From: a virus
Length of the DNA stretch: 64,000 nt
Direction: 5' to 3' (one strand)
Virus record (IMG/VR): IMGVR_UViG_3300038299_000353
Coordinates: 19,211-83,210 of that record
A model generated the notes under the pieces. The model was given only the letters and a program-made list of their open reading frames with translations, was not told where the DNA came from and did no database searches. Below, one piece after another: positions 45,933 through 54,579 of this stretch. Position numbers and translations under genes: made by a program. Numbering within the stretch: the stretch's first letter is position 1; each line of letters opens with the position of its first letter.

Positions 45933-45963
45933 CTCCCGAAAACTGAAAGTCAGTAATCGGGAG
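45933..45963 (-). terminator. Hairpin between phosphoesterase and helicase genes
   Basis: CTCCCGA pairs with TCGGGAG, and an inner ACTGA/TCAGT stem extends it. An A run before it on the plus strand gives a short U run on the minus transcript. It may partly stop transcription reaching the helicase gene. Confidence 0.5.
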
Positions 45964-45982
45964 CAAAGTTGATCAATATGTT

Positions 45983-47263
45983 CTAGACGTTATAGTAAAA
46001 GTTAGCTACTTCTCCAAGCGACTCTTCATAGAGAAAAGCTGTAGCTGAGCGAACATTCCCCACATACCCTTTATTGGAGTGCCAAGCATCTGGGGCGCAT
46101 AGAGATGGAAGTATCCTGACTTTAACTCCATTATATTCTTTCATTTCTGTGCCATGAAAGTGACCAAGGTGAGCAGTTCTAAACTTACACTTAGAGAAGT
46201 TTGCGTTCTCTGTAGCCATGAGAAGAGGTAGGTTAGCTGCCTTTTCTTCGTTGCCATGAGTAAATAGAATTAGATTTTTTCCAAAGGTAACATACTTTCT
46301 AGAAGTAGGCGAGTTGTCAATTTTGACAGCATCATTGTTTCGATACCAAGCGCTTAAGAATTCTCCAAGATAAAAACATCTCTCGAAATCATGATTTCCT
46401 GGAACAATAATTATATCTACATTTACCTTTTTCGATAGCTCATCAACCACTTCTGCAATCAAATTGCAACCAACTTGAAAAGACTTCGGCCATCTTGAGT
46501 CATCATCCTGCCTAGTACCCTTTGTAGTCATCCCAGATAGACCCTCTGAATTAAAGAAGTCATTTCCAACGGGAAGCACGATTCTATCAACAGATTTTAA
46601 ATCGACCTTAGAAACCAGATAATGCATGGCTTCTTTGAAGAGGTTGCTGGCAATCTTAATATCATAATCTTCATAGCCAGTTTCTTTGCCCCAACACAAT
46701 TTGCTTAAATGCAGATCTGGAATAGATATTTCATAGATGTGTTGACCAGCAGAATTTCTTTTTTGTACTGGTCTAGAGATGTTATTAAGCTCCTCCTTGA
46801 AGAGTTTGATTACTTCTTTGGCATTTACTGTTTCCTTCTTCTTTAGCCATGCCTTTACTTGATAGAGCGGAGAGTGTCTCATCTCTCCGTCATTGCCTTT
46901 AGCTGCGACCTCCCATTTATTTACTACATATCTCTCAATCTCCCAAATATCTAGGTCAATCTTGCATACTTCGATAAGATCCTCAAGAGTTCTAATGTTA
47001 GAAGATTTAGACTCTGCCGTGGCCGAATCTTTCTTTTCGTCAAAAGTAGCCTTTTCAGGATTAATAGGCTCTTCGCTTTTACTTTGTTGCGGAGAGTAAT
47101 CCGCGTCAAAATTTTCATCCCATATATTTTTAGCTCTAACCTTTGAAGCAGTTTCTTTTAATCCTGTTTCAGACATGATATGTCTAGCCACTTCCATTCT
47201 ACTGCAACCATCCTTGTAAAGATCGATACAATCCTTTGTCAACTTTTTGTCTTCCATACTCAT
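45983..47263 (-). CDS. Metallophosphoesterase (calcineurin-like)
   Basis: A 426-residue protein. The N-terminus (1-100) has a helical part with a KLTKDCIDLYKDG segment, then a linker, and the phosphoesterase core begins near 180: PDLHLSK, GNDFFN, VPGNHDFERC, FTHGNEE and LGHFHG, all five metal-ligand blocks. This suits a DNA end-processing or phosphatase enzyme of the SbcD/Mre11-like superfamily. The ATG at 47263 directly after the upstream stop is preferred to the GTG at 47272. It lies among recombination genes. Confidence 0.85.
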   Translation of the reverse strand: MSMEDKKLTKDCIDLYKDGCSRMEVARHIMSETGLKETASKVRAKNIWDENFDADYSPQQSKSEEPINPEKATFDEKKDSATAESKSSNIRTLEDLIEVCKIDLDIWEIERYVVNKWEVAAKGNDGEMRHSPLYQVKAWLKKKETVNAKEVIKLFKEELNNISRPVQKRNSAGQHIYEISIPDLHLSKLCWGKETGYEDYDIKIASNLFKEAMHYLVSKVDLKSVDRIVLPVGNDFFNSEGLSGMTTKGTRQDDDSRWPKSFQVGCNLIAEVVDELSKKVNVDIIIVPGNHDFERCFYLGEFLSAWYRNNDAVKIDNSPTSRKYVTFGKNLILFTHGNEEKAANLPLLMATENANFSKCKFRTAHLGHFHGTEMKEYNGVKVRILPSLCAPDAWHSNKGYVGNVRSATAFLYEESLGEVANFYYNV

Positions 47264-47264
47264 A

Positions 47265-47681
47265 TTATACACTTTCTATTGAATCCTTAATAAAATTAAA
47301 GATCTGTTCATTTGTTAGTTTTAGTGTTTTCTCATCGATTTCGATATATTGAAAACCATTCATTTCGCACCATTCAATCTTTTTAAAGTCCCTTTCTAGG
47401 GATCGTAAAAATTTTTGCCTATCCTTGTGGAAAAACTCATTGTATGTATCATGCTGTTTTGGGGAAACTTCAATTACTGTTGAAGTTGTAAAGTTAATTA
47501 GATCGACCCTAAGCTTACTACTTGGTATATAAAGTTCTTCGTGAACATCTTGGAAGCACCAAAGAGGTTTAACGATGTCCTTTATTCGTTTTTGAGGTTT
47601 TGATACGGACCTATCCCAATCAATTTTACTCTTTGCAAAAGACTTGTTTACATCTTTGCCGAATATATCCTTTATCTTCAA
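47265..47681 (-). CDS. Small nuclease-like protein (PD-(D/E)XK type)
   Basis: A 138-residue protein with a pattern of restriction-endonuclease fold cores: LRVDLINF, then STVIEVSPKQHDTYNEF, and a helix with RDFKKIEWCEMNGF. An acid in each of the first two segments and the Lys in SPK could form the catalytic triad. It overlaps the recombinase gene upstream by ATGA and is followed by the phosphoesterase gene, which fits a Holliday-junction, Vsr-like or nicking role. It is only a fold-level suggestion. Confidence 0.55.
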   Translation of the reverse strand: MKIKDIFGKDVNKSFAKSKIDWDRSVSKPQKRIKDIVKPLWCFQDVHEELYIPSSKLRVDLINFTTSTVIEVSPKQHDTYNEFFHKDRQKFLRSLERDFKKIEWCEMNGFQYIEIDEKTLKLTNEQIFNFIKDSIESV

Positions 47682-48781
47682 GAGAGCAGGGATTGAAATT
47701 TTTCAAATAAATACTTTTTAGCAATCTCATTCTCTTCTAGCCAGTCTCTAAGCTTCTGTTCGCCTTGAAGCTTAAAATCTTCAGAGTTTTCTGGGATTAG
47801 AGAATTTAATTTTGCCTCTTCAAGGAATTCGCTGCTAAAAGATAGCCAAGCCCCAGCCTTCTTAACAAATCCCCATTCCATCATAAGGCTGGCAATTTCA
47901 TACTCAAGCCAAACACTTCCAGATGTCCCAGTAGAATTGTATTTAATAGGATATTTAACGGATAAGGTTCTCTCTTTATCAGTTTTAATAACGTTCACTT
48001 TACACCAGTGACCAGAAGGATCGTTTGGATCTCCAATCAAGTCTGATTTATACTTTGGCTGAAACTCAAGGAAGATTGTTGGATAGTGATCTTGCGCTGC
48101 ACCACCAGATGCGCTGGAAAGTTGCGGAGAACCCTTTTCATACGGGTTAATTCTAATAGTTGAACGAACTTGACCTATAAGGCCACATACATGGCCGAAT
48201 TTGGACATAGCGAGTGATACACGACTAAGGAAGTCAGAAGTTATCAGGGCGGCTCCTGCGACCTTCTCAACGGCTCCAGAGGCCTTCTCTAGGTCTTCTC
48301 TTCGCTTTAGACCATTGGTGGAGTCAATGACGAAAAAGTATCTCTTGTTTTCTGGGTTGTTGCGAATCAAACTTCTTACTAGATCGAATACAGCTTCGTA
48401 TACTTGACACTCAAAAACAAAAACTCCTCCATCTTCCCATGCCTCTGGGTCATGAGTAAATTTCAATCCAGAACGCCTCTTAGTTTCTTTGCCTAACCTA
48501 CCCTCTGCTAATACCCAAATGCATCTTGCGTTTTCTACTCCGTGTAGGAAGTTCTTAACATCTTCTAACATTTGAGAAGTCTTGCCACCTCTACTGACTC
48601 CAGTGTGACGTATGATTCCTGGGGTAATCTTTCCAACGTGTAAGTCAAGCAATAGACTTCCCTGAGTAACACTAAAGTCAACAGACTCGTCAAAATTAAA
48701 GTGATCATCCTTGTTCTGTTTTAAGAACGAGGTTAATTGAGATGTGGGGTCCATACCCTCTTTTGTTTTTTGCTTGGCCAT
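47678..48781 (-). CDS. RecA/UvsX-like recombinase
   Basis: A 367-residue RecA-fold ATPase with Walker A GVSRGGKT at 61-68 and Walker B YFFVID at 148-153. A glycine-rich region with QVRSTIRINPYEKGSPQLSSASGG at about 205-230 suits the L2 DNA-binding loop. It would drive strand exchange in phage replication and repair with the SSB-like and possible Rad52-like proteins. The start overlaps the previous stop (TAATG). It is longer than E. coli RecA by only a few residues; the C-terminal domain is helical. Confidence 0.85.
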   Translation of the reverse strand: MAKQKTKEGMDPTSQLTSFLKQNKDDHFNFDESVDFSVTQGSLLLDLHVGKITPGIIRHTGVSRGGKTSQMLEDVKNFLHGVENARCIWVLAEGRLGKETKRRSGLKFTHDPEAWEDGGVFVFECQVYEAVFDLVRSLIRNNPENKRYFFVIDSTNGLKRREDLEKASGAVEKVAGAALITSDFLSRVSLAMSKFGHVCGLIGQVRSTIRINPYEKGSPQLSSASGGAAQDHYPTIFLEFQPKYKSDLIGDPNDPSGHWCKVNVIKTDKERTLSVKYPIKYNSTGTSGSVWLEYEIASLMMEWGFVKKAGAWLSFSSEFLEEAKLNSLIPENSEDFKLQGEQKLRDWLEENEIAKKYLFEKFQSLLS

Positions 48782-49386
48782 TATTTTAAAAAATTCATAA
48801 TTGTTTTAGGTTCTGTAAGCTCGATCTTTTCTGCGACGAACTCATCTTCAAGAATATAGTTAGGCTTTATTTCTGGAATGTCAACATTATTATAATAATA
48901 CTTTTTTAGGTTTTCTCTAACAAATTTTTCCCCCTTGTCAGTTAAAAACCAGTGCAGTGAATTCAACTCGAAGCCAAGTGTTAGAAATTTCCAAAAGTTA
49001 AAATCATCTCCATAGTTATTATACATCCTTATGAATGCAATTTTCTCTGACTTCATTTCTTCACGAGACAAGGCCTTCTTTTTCTTGATAAATTTACTTG
49101 AACAGTATTCAAAAGAATCTTTCAAGAAGGACAGGTCAATCTTTTTTACATTTTTGGGTCTCTTTATCTTTAATCCGTCTTCCGTTTCTACAGTAGCATC
49201 AAACTCAATAAGATTACTTGGCTTAATGCTTAAACTTTTAAAAGATTTTAATAAAGAAAATTCGTAAGAGCTACATAAGAACTGATCGTCTGCATAAAGA
49301 TCTATGAAAAGCATTTTTGGCGCTATTCCATATTCTCCCTTTTTACATATATTCCCTTTGTATATTCCCCTGATTCTTTTACTCAT
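48781..49386 (-). CDS. Conserved-looking protein of unknown function
   Basis: A 201-residue protein rich in Lys, Phe and Ile. The first 110 residues look beta-rich (FIDLYADDQFLCSSYEF), the rest helical with several aromatic residues. It overlaps the recombinase gene by TAATG and so may act with it, for example as a UvsY-type mediator or OB-fold partner, but no such motif was recognised. Confidence 0.55.
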   Translation of the reverse strand: MSKRIRGIYKGNICKKGEYGIAPKMLFIDLYADDQFLCSSYEFSLLKSFKSLSIKPSNLIEFDATVETEDGLKIKRPKNVKKIDLSFLKDSFEYCSSKFIKKKKALSREEMKSEKIAFIRMYNNYGDDFNFWKFLTLGFELNSLHWFLTDKGEKFVRENLKKYYYNNVDIPEIKPNYILEDEFVAEKIELTEPKTIMNFLK

Positions 49387-49414
49387 AAAAGATGACTATG
49401 CTAATAGTAATGCA

Positions 49415-50443
49415 TTAGTCAATGATTAAATCATTATCAACCATTCTTTTGACTAGAGTCTCAAAATCTACTCTCTTGATCCAACCCAATTCATTTACAG
49501 CTTCGGATGGATCACCTAGCAACAAGTCAACCTCTGCTGGCCGATAAAACTCAGGATTAACCCTAACAACAGCTTTATCATTACAATATAAAATTTCGCT
49601 TTCTTCTGAGCCAACCCATTCAAAACAGCTGTTATTAATATTCGCATTTTTAAATGCTAAATCAACAAACTCTCTTACTGTGTGAGTTTCGCCAGAAGCA
49701 AGAAGATAGTCTTTGGGATTCTCCTGATTCATCATTAGCCAAACTGCTTCAACAAAATCTTCTGCATGACTCCAGTCTCTCTTGGAGTTCATATTCCCAA
49801 GCTCTAACGGCTTAAAATCTTCTTCACTTTCAATAGACTTCTTGATTCTAGCTACAGCCTTAGTGATCTTTCTCGTTACGAACTCTTCGCCACGACGCTC
49901 CGACTCATGATTAAACAAATAGCCCTGAACCGCATACAGGTCGTATGAGTCTCTCCATACCTTTACTATTTGTCTAGCTGCAACTTTAGCCGCACCATAC
50001 GGACTTCTTGGTCTGGATGGATGCTTGAGGTCTTGTGGGCTATACGCAACATCGCCAAATTCTTCCGAAGATCCAGCATTATAATATCTACAGTTAGGGC
50101 AAAACTTTCTTATCGCCTCAAGTTGACGCATAACGCCTACGGCATTAACATCAAAATGATTTATTGGCATTTTCCAGCTATTTCCTACGAAAGAGTTCGC
50201 AGCAAAATTAATAAAATAATCTGGGTTAATTTCATGGATACATGATGAGATGCTTGGTTCATCCGTCAGATCCATTTCGACCAATTCAAAGCGTGGGTTG
50301 TCGATATGGCTAATATTCCGATGATTTGGTACGCTCAATCTTCTGATTGCTCCAAAAATCTTGTAGTCTGTATTTTTCAACAGAAAATCTACCATATAAG
50401 ATCCAACTTGCCCCGTAACACCAGTAATAATTACTTTCTTCAT
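49415..50443 (-). CDS. gmd: GDP-mannose 4,6-dehydratase
   Basis: A 342-residue short-chain dehydrogenase. GxxGxxG at 8-14 binds NADP, SSEEFG near 125-130 gives the active Ser/Glu, and YxxxK (Tyr149, Lys153) follows. VRVNPEFYRPAEVDLLLGDP near the end is typical of Gmd. It turns GDP-mannose into GDP-4-keto-6-deoxy-mannose, the precursor of fucose, rhamnose and perosamine sugars. The ATG at 50443 is preferred to a TTG at 50479. No second enzyme (GDP-fucose synthase or reductase) is seen in this window. It lies between recombination and ribonucleotide reductase genes, away from the glycosyltransferase cluster. Confidence 0.9.
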   Translation of the reverse strand: MKKVIITGVTGQVGSYMVDFLLKNTDYKIFGAIRRLSVPNHRNISHIDNPRFELVEMDLTDEPSISSCIHEINPDYFINFAANSFVGNSWKMPINHFDVNAVGVMRQLEAIRKFCPNCRYYNAGSSEEFGDVAYSPQDLKHPSRPRSPYGAAKVAARQIVKVWRDSYDLYAVQGYLFNHESERRGEEFVTRKITKAVARIKKSIESEEDFKPLELGNMNSKRDWSHAEDFVEAVWLMMNQENPKDYLLASGETHTVREFVDLAFKNANINNSCFEWVGSEESEILYCNDKAVVRVNPEFYRPAEVDLLLGDPSEAVNELGWIKRVDFETLVKRMVDNDLIID

Positions 50444-50479
50444 ACGGAAGATGATATTGAGATTAGAGCAATGGAACAA

Positions 50480-50809
50480 CTATTCTTTGTATTCTTTTAG
50501 CATTCTTTCTATAATTCTTGTGCATACTAAGTAAGAAGATGTAAAATTTTCCTTATTGTTTATCATGGATTCAAGTTTTTGACTTCTAGCAAACTTATTC
50601 TTATATTTAACCATACCTTCGTAGGAAATACATAGAGCGGAGTATAAGTCCAGAACTCTATCGTCTGTTCTGCGATCTACGCTCCACTTATGCGTATCCA
50701 TAACGGTGTCTCGCGATTTAATGATAACATCGAGACACCGATTTATGGAAGGTAGGGAATCTTCCTTGAGTAGATCCATCTCCTCCTTATTTAGTATATC
50801 ATCCTTCAC
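50480..50809 (-). CDS. Small helical protein next to NrdA
   Basis: A 109-residue helical protein read from GTG at 50809, overlapping the end of the nrdA gene by 11 bp; an ATG at 50779 with an AAGGAGG just upstream is an alternative start (about 99 residues). It has Lys/Arg and Asp-rich helices (LDVIIKSRDTVMDTHKWSV). No family is recognised. Its overlap with nrdA suggests coupled translation and perhaps a related role. Confidence 0.5.
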   Translation of the reverse strand: MKDDILNKEEMDLLKEDSLPSINRCLDVIIKSRDTVMDTHKWSVDRRTDDRVLDLYSALCISYEGMVKYKNKFARSQKLESMINNKENFTSSYLVCTRIIERMLKEYKE

Positions 50810-52445
50810 AGGAAGTACAGTTATTAATCTTCCGACTTAATTCTTGAGAGGGATTAGCACTTCTTTGATAATAGAACGTTTTAATTCCAGACTTCCAGCC
50901 AAAAATCAACAAGTCGCTAACATCTTTGGGTTTTACCTCTGGTCCAATCATTAAATTGAGGGACTGGGATTGGTCTATAAACTTTTGCCTAGAAGATGCT
51001 TGAATAACAATGTCTTTTTGAGATATCTCCCCAAATGTTTTAAATACATTCTTCTCCTCTTGACTTAAGAAGTCTAGGTGTTGCACTGATCCACCATGCA
51101 GTAAGATTGATCTCCAAGATTCTGGACTATTCTCACCTTTAGATTCTAAAAGTGACTTCAAGAAAGGGTTTTTATAAGTAAAATTTCCTTTAGCCAGTTT
51201 TTTTACAAAGTAGTTACTATTCAACGGCTCAATAGACGGAGATACTTGACCCAGAATGAAAGAGGATGATGTTGTTGGGGCTATTGCTAGTCTAGTAACA
51301 TTTCTTATTCCTTTACCCTTTAGCATTTCTGGTTCACCAAACTTATCAGCCATCTCTTTTGATGCTTTTAGTGATCTACTTTCTATTTCACTCCAAATTG
51401 AACTGTTAAGTATATTTGCCTCTAGACCTTCAAAGGAAATGCCTTTAGATTGAAGTAGAGAATGCCAGCCCAAAGCTCCCATACCCAAAGCTCTTTGAGA
51501 TTTAGCGAACTTGTGCGAAGATTCCATGTGCTTGATATTCTCAGTCTTATCAACAAACTCCTGATTAACTGCATCAAGAAAATATGTTAGAGTTTCTACT
51601 GCATCAGTTTCTTTAATTTCGTCCCAGTGTAGTAAATTTAAAGAAGATAATACACAGACAAAAGACTCGTTTTCATTAGAGCTAAGGCAAATTTCAGAAC
51701 AAAGGTTAGAACTGTTTATCTTTCTGTCAAGATCTTGATATATCTTGGGCGAGTTATTGTTGACCGTGTCAGAGAAAAAGATATAAGGGTAACCGCTCTC
51801 GAAGCGCTTCTTTATAATCTTACCCCAAACCTTTCTTTTGTCTTTATCTCCTGCAATCATTGACTCCATCCAGTCATCGGTGATCGTAACCCCAATGCTC
51901 ATTTTTTGAATAGGATGTCCATCGTCTCTAATCTGCAAAAACTCTTCAATGTCAGGATGCTCAACGGGAAGATAAGCAGCAAAAGATCCTCGCCTTGCAG
52001 AACCTTGACTAACGACTTCAGCGATTTTGTCAAAAATTTCCATGAAATGGATTGGTCCCGACGACTCGCCACCAACAGAAATATTTTTACCTCTAGCTCT
52101 AAGCTCTCCGAAAAATCCAGAAGTACCACCTCCCATTTTAGACATAATGCCCACCTCGGAAGCTTTATCTAAGATCGACTCCATAGTATCCGATACGTGA
52201 GAATTAAAGCATGACACTGGAAGACCTCTCTTGTTACCAAAGTTGACCCATACAGGGGTAGATAGGGAGTAAAAACCTTTAGACATATAGTCTAAGAATT
52301 TTTCTGCAAACCCATCTACACCAAGAATCTTCTCAGCATTTTCGGCAATCTCAGAAATTCTACCTTCTGGGCTTTGACCCTTTTTTAAATAACCTCTAGA
52401 AAGAAATGTTCTAGAGTCTTCGTTTAACCAATAATATTTTTCCAT
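50799..52445 (-). CDS. nrdA: Ribonucleotide reductase alpha subunit (class I)
   Basis: A 548-residue NrdA. Cys79 in RGLPVSCF and Cys264 in FVCVLSS form the redox pair; NLCSE at 247-251 holds the active-site Asn, thiyl Cys249 and Glu; CTSC near the C-terminal end accepts electrons. PTTSSSFILGQVSPSIEP is the conserved ATP-free loop region. It is far shorter than the typical 750-residue NrdA and lacks the N-terminal ATP cone, so it is probably not inhibited by dATP through that route. With NrdB next to it, it makes dNTPs for phage DNA. Confidence 0.9.
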   Translation of the reverse strand: MEKYYWLNEDSRTFLSRGYLKKGQSPEGRISEIAENAEKILGVDGFAEKFLDYMSKGFYSLSTPVWVNFGNKRGLPVSCFNSHVSDTMESILDKASEVGIMSKMGGGTSGFFGELRARGKNISVGGESSGPIHFMEIFDKIAEVVSQGSARRGSFAAYLPVEHPDIEEFLQIRDDGHPIQKMSIGVTITDDWMESMIAGDKDKRKVWGKIIKKRFESGYPYIFFSDTVNNNSPKIYQDLDRKINSSNLCSEICLSSNENESFVCVLSSLNLLHWDEIKETDAVETLTYFLDAVNQEFVDKTENIKHMESSHKFAKSQRALGMGALGWHSLLQSKGISFEGLEANILNSSIWSEIESRSLKASKEMADKFGEPEMLKGKGIRNVTRLAIAPTTSSSFILGQVSPSIEPLNSNYFVKKLAKGNFTYKNPFLKSLLESKGENSPESWRSILLHGGSVQHLDFLSQEEKNVFKTFGEISQKDIVIQASSRQKFIDQSQSLNLMIGPEVKPKDVSDLLIFGWKSGIKTFYYQRSANPSQELSRKINNCTSCEG

Positions 52446-52450
52446 TAATT

Positions 52451-53419
52451 TTAAAATAAATCGTCTTCATCAAAAGACTTGTTTCCTTTGCTGTATTCCA
52501 CTGGACGAGAGTTAAAGAAATCCGTAGCTGAATTACCTAATACCTCTTCATCGAACCAAAGTGTACTCTCCAATTGTTCACTGTCAACTTCAAAAATCTT
52601 TTTGTAGCCAATTTGTTCAAGAGAATCATTTAACCTACTTTTTACGAACTCTTTGAGCAGATCTGAAGACAGCCCCTCTTCTTTAATCCCATTGATCATC
52701 CATTCAATAATTTGAGACTCTGCCTTAAAAGCCTCTTCTGCTTCATGTAGGATTTTGTCTTCTAGATCTTTATCAAAAAGTTCTGGATGCTCTTTACGAA
52801 TAACATTGACTAACTTAATGCCTATCTTTGCGTGGATATCTTCTTCTCTAGCAGTATATGCTGTTTGCTGATTAGTATCCTTGAGTAAGTTCTTTTTGCC
52901 AAACCAGTTTATGATATAAAATTGAGAGAATAGGCTCACATTTTCTACAAAAAGAGTAAATAGTATCAAAGCATAAACGAACTGTTTTTTAGAGTCCTTA
53001 TAATATCTATGAGTATACTTCTTTAGGTACTTAACTCGACCATCGATCCAATCTAGTTTAAGATTTTGCTCGAATACGTCATCCAAACCAAGCACTTCAA
53101 TCAGGCGCTCATATGCGTTGTTGTGAATTACTTCGATATTGCCCATGACGTAACCCATATCTCTAATAGATGGATGAGGAAGATTGTCTCCAATCTTAGC
53201 CCAGAACGTCTTAACGGCTATCTCTATCTGCCCTATGGCTGATAAGGCTCTAATAATAATCTCCCTTTCTTGGTCAGTCATGTTGATCTTGTAGTCTTGA
53301 ACATCGGACGTAAAGCTAAATTCTTTATCTGTCCAATGTCCTTCCCACATTGCTCTCATAAATTCCTCTGTCCAAGGATAGTGATCTGGTTTTCTTGCGA
53401 TTTGTTCTTCGAATATCAT
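52451..53419 (-). CDS. nrdB: Ribonucleotide reductase beta subunit (class I)
   Basis: A 322-residue NrdB. Iron ligands are visible: Glu66 in IGQIEI, Glu96 and His99 in NIEVIHNN, Glu159 in FVENVSL, and Glu193 and His196 in REEDIH. Tyr103, four after His99, is at the usual radical position. It forms the complex with NrdA from the next gene. Its acidic C-terminal end (SFDEDDLF) is the tail that docks on NrdA. Upstream is an AT-rich leader with a weak TTGAAA/TAACAT pair, and further up the 57-residue gene and its operator-like repeats. Confidence 0.92.
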   Translation of the reverse strand: MIFEEQIARKPDHYPWTEEFMRAMWEGHWTDKEFSFTSDVQDYKINMTDQEREIIIRALSAIGQIEIAVKTFWAKIGDNLPHPSIRDMGYVMGNIEVIHNNAYERLIEVLGLDDVFEQNLKLDWIDGRVKYLKKYTHRYYKDSKKQFVYALILFTLFVENVSLFSQFYIINWFGKKNLLKDTNQQTAYTAREEDIHAKIGIKLVNVIRKEHPELFDKDLEDKILHEAEEAFKAESQIIEWMINGIKEEGLSSDLLKEFVKSRLNDSLEQIGYKKIFEVDSEQLESTLWFDEEVLGNSATDFFNSRPVEYSKGNKSFDEDDLF

Positions 53420-53528
53420 TTGTTTTTTTATTTTGTATGTTAGGGCAATAGGTAATTACATCTTTCAAAAAACTTTTGCAAGAAGTTTAAAAGAAATAAA
53501 ATTATAGCTCTAAATTGTGTAACGGAAT

Positions 53529-53702
53529 TTACTTTACCGTACTAGTAAAAACAAATATTCTTTTTTCATTTTCGTAAATATGTTCGAAGTCATTAATCTT
53601 TGGATATCTAAAAGGGGAACCATCTCTATGGACAATAAAGTCCACTTCTCTGGTCTCAAATTTCCCATCGACCTCTACTTGCATTTCTTTTTTTTCTTTC
53701 AT
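53529..53702 (-). CDS. 57-residue protein upstream of nrdB
   Basis: A short gene from ATG at 53702 to TAA at 53529. It is charged and aromatic (VHRDGSPFRYPKINDFEHIY) with a Lys/Glu-rich start. A TTGACA promoter and two 17-base inverted repeats precede it, so real expression is likely. It lies in a gap of about 400 bp that would otherwise be empty. No family is recognised; it may regulate the nrd genes or act on the host. Confidence 0.55.
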   Translation of the reverse strand: MKEKKEMQVEVDGKFETREVDFIVHRDGSPFRYPKINDFEHIYENEKRIFVFTSTVK

Positions 53703-53726
53703 TTTTATTTGGTGGTGTTTTTTATT

Positions 53727-53762
53727 TTGGATATTTTATCCAACTGCTGCAATTGTTGCAGC
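53727..53762. repeat. Two adjacent operator-like inverted repeats
   Basis: TTGGATA-TTT-TATCCAA (53727-53743) and GCTGCAA-TTG-TTGCAGC (53746-53762) each have 7 bp arms and a 3-base spacer, separated by 2 bases. The second lies at the predicted transcript start and the first shortly downstream. They could be repressor sites or leader hairpins. Confidence 0.8.
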
Positions 53763-53765
53763 CCT

Positions 53766-53795
53766 TATGTATGATGAAAATATTGGAGTTGTCAA
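53766..53795 (-). promoter_or_regulatory. Sigma70-like promoter before 57-residue gene
   Basis: On the minus strand, TTGACA (53795-53790) and TACATA (53771-53766) are 18 bp apart; ATACAT with 17 bp is an alternative. Transcription would begin near 53759, within the second inverted repeat. Confidence 0.55.
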
Positions 53796-53823
53796 AGATA
53801 ATTTTAACTTAAACTTTAAATAT

Positions 53824-54579
53824 CTAATCTTCATAGACTATATTCGGTTTGATAAGATTGTTTCGATGATAAAAATCATCATTCAACTTAACCTCTCCAT
53901 CTTCCCATTTGTATGAGCAGCCATGATTATGAATGTTTTGATATTCTATTTTGAGCTTATTTCTTTCTGTATTAGTCCAAGTAAAATGTGGAACCCATGC
54001 GATGGACTGTGGAATAACTTTATTGGACAGGGATTTGTAATTCAACTCACTTCCATCTTTAGAGATGTAAAGTAAGTCGTTATCAAAATAAAAATGAGAG
54101 GCTTTTAAACCCCTTGCGTTTACTTTGAATATTCTTGGTGGAGTAAAAGGCTCTATCAAGTAACCATTACCAACGAAATTTTTGTAGCTTATAGCCCACC
54201 AATCAATAAATTCAGAATTCTCTACATAATTAATAATGTTTTCTAAATCCAATTTGCTGAATTTTTCATCAGAATCAATCAAGAATATTAAGTCGCAGTC
54301 ATTTTCGAGAAGAGGCTTCAGGGCGAAGTTTCTCGCTTCAGCATCTGTTATGTATTTGGGATCACTAATCAAATAATCAATATCACCATTTTTTAACTTA
54401 CCTTTTAAAATACTAGTAGTGCCATCGTACTTTATACCTTTATCTTTATATTCGAGAAAAGGTACTGAAACAGCACTAATAATATGACCATACTCCTTAC
54501 AAAAAGGAACAAGGTCCTGTAAGCAGCCATCAAGAAACTCTTCTTGATTGAAAGCACAAAGCATAAAACCTATTTTCAT
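53824..54579 (-). CDS. Glycosyltransferase (GT2/GT-A type)
   Basis: A 251-residue GT-A enzyme. The ATG at 54579 makes an ATGA overlap with the upstream gene, better than a TTG at 54588. It opens with KIGFMLCAFNQEEFL, then EARNFALKPLL and LIFLIDSDEKFS (Asp102, Asp104, Glu105), the DxD-like metal site. It is the last gene of the sugar run and ends near the operator-like repeats. The donor sugar and acceptor are unknown. Confidence 0.75.
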   Translation of the reverse strand: MKIGFMLCAFNQEEFLDGCLQDLVPFCKEYGHIISAVSVPFLEYKDKGIKYDGTTSILKGKLKNGDIDYLISDPKYITDAEARNFALKPLLENDCDLIFLIDSDEKFSKLDLENIINYVENSEFIDWWAISYKNFVGNGYLIEPFTPPRIFKVNARGLKASHFYFDNDLLYISKDGSELNYKSLSNKVIPQSIAWVPHFTWTNTERNKLKIEYQNIHNHGCSYKWEDGEVKLNDDFYHRNNLIKPNIVYED

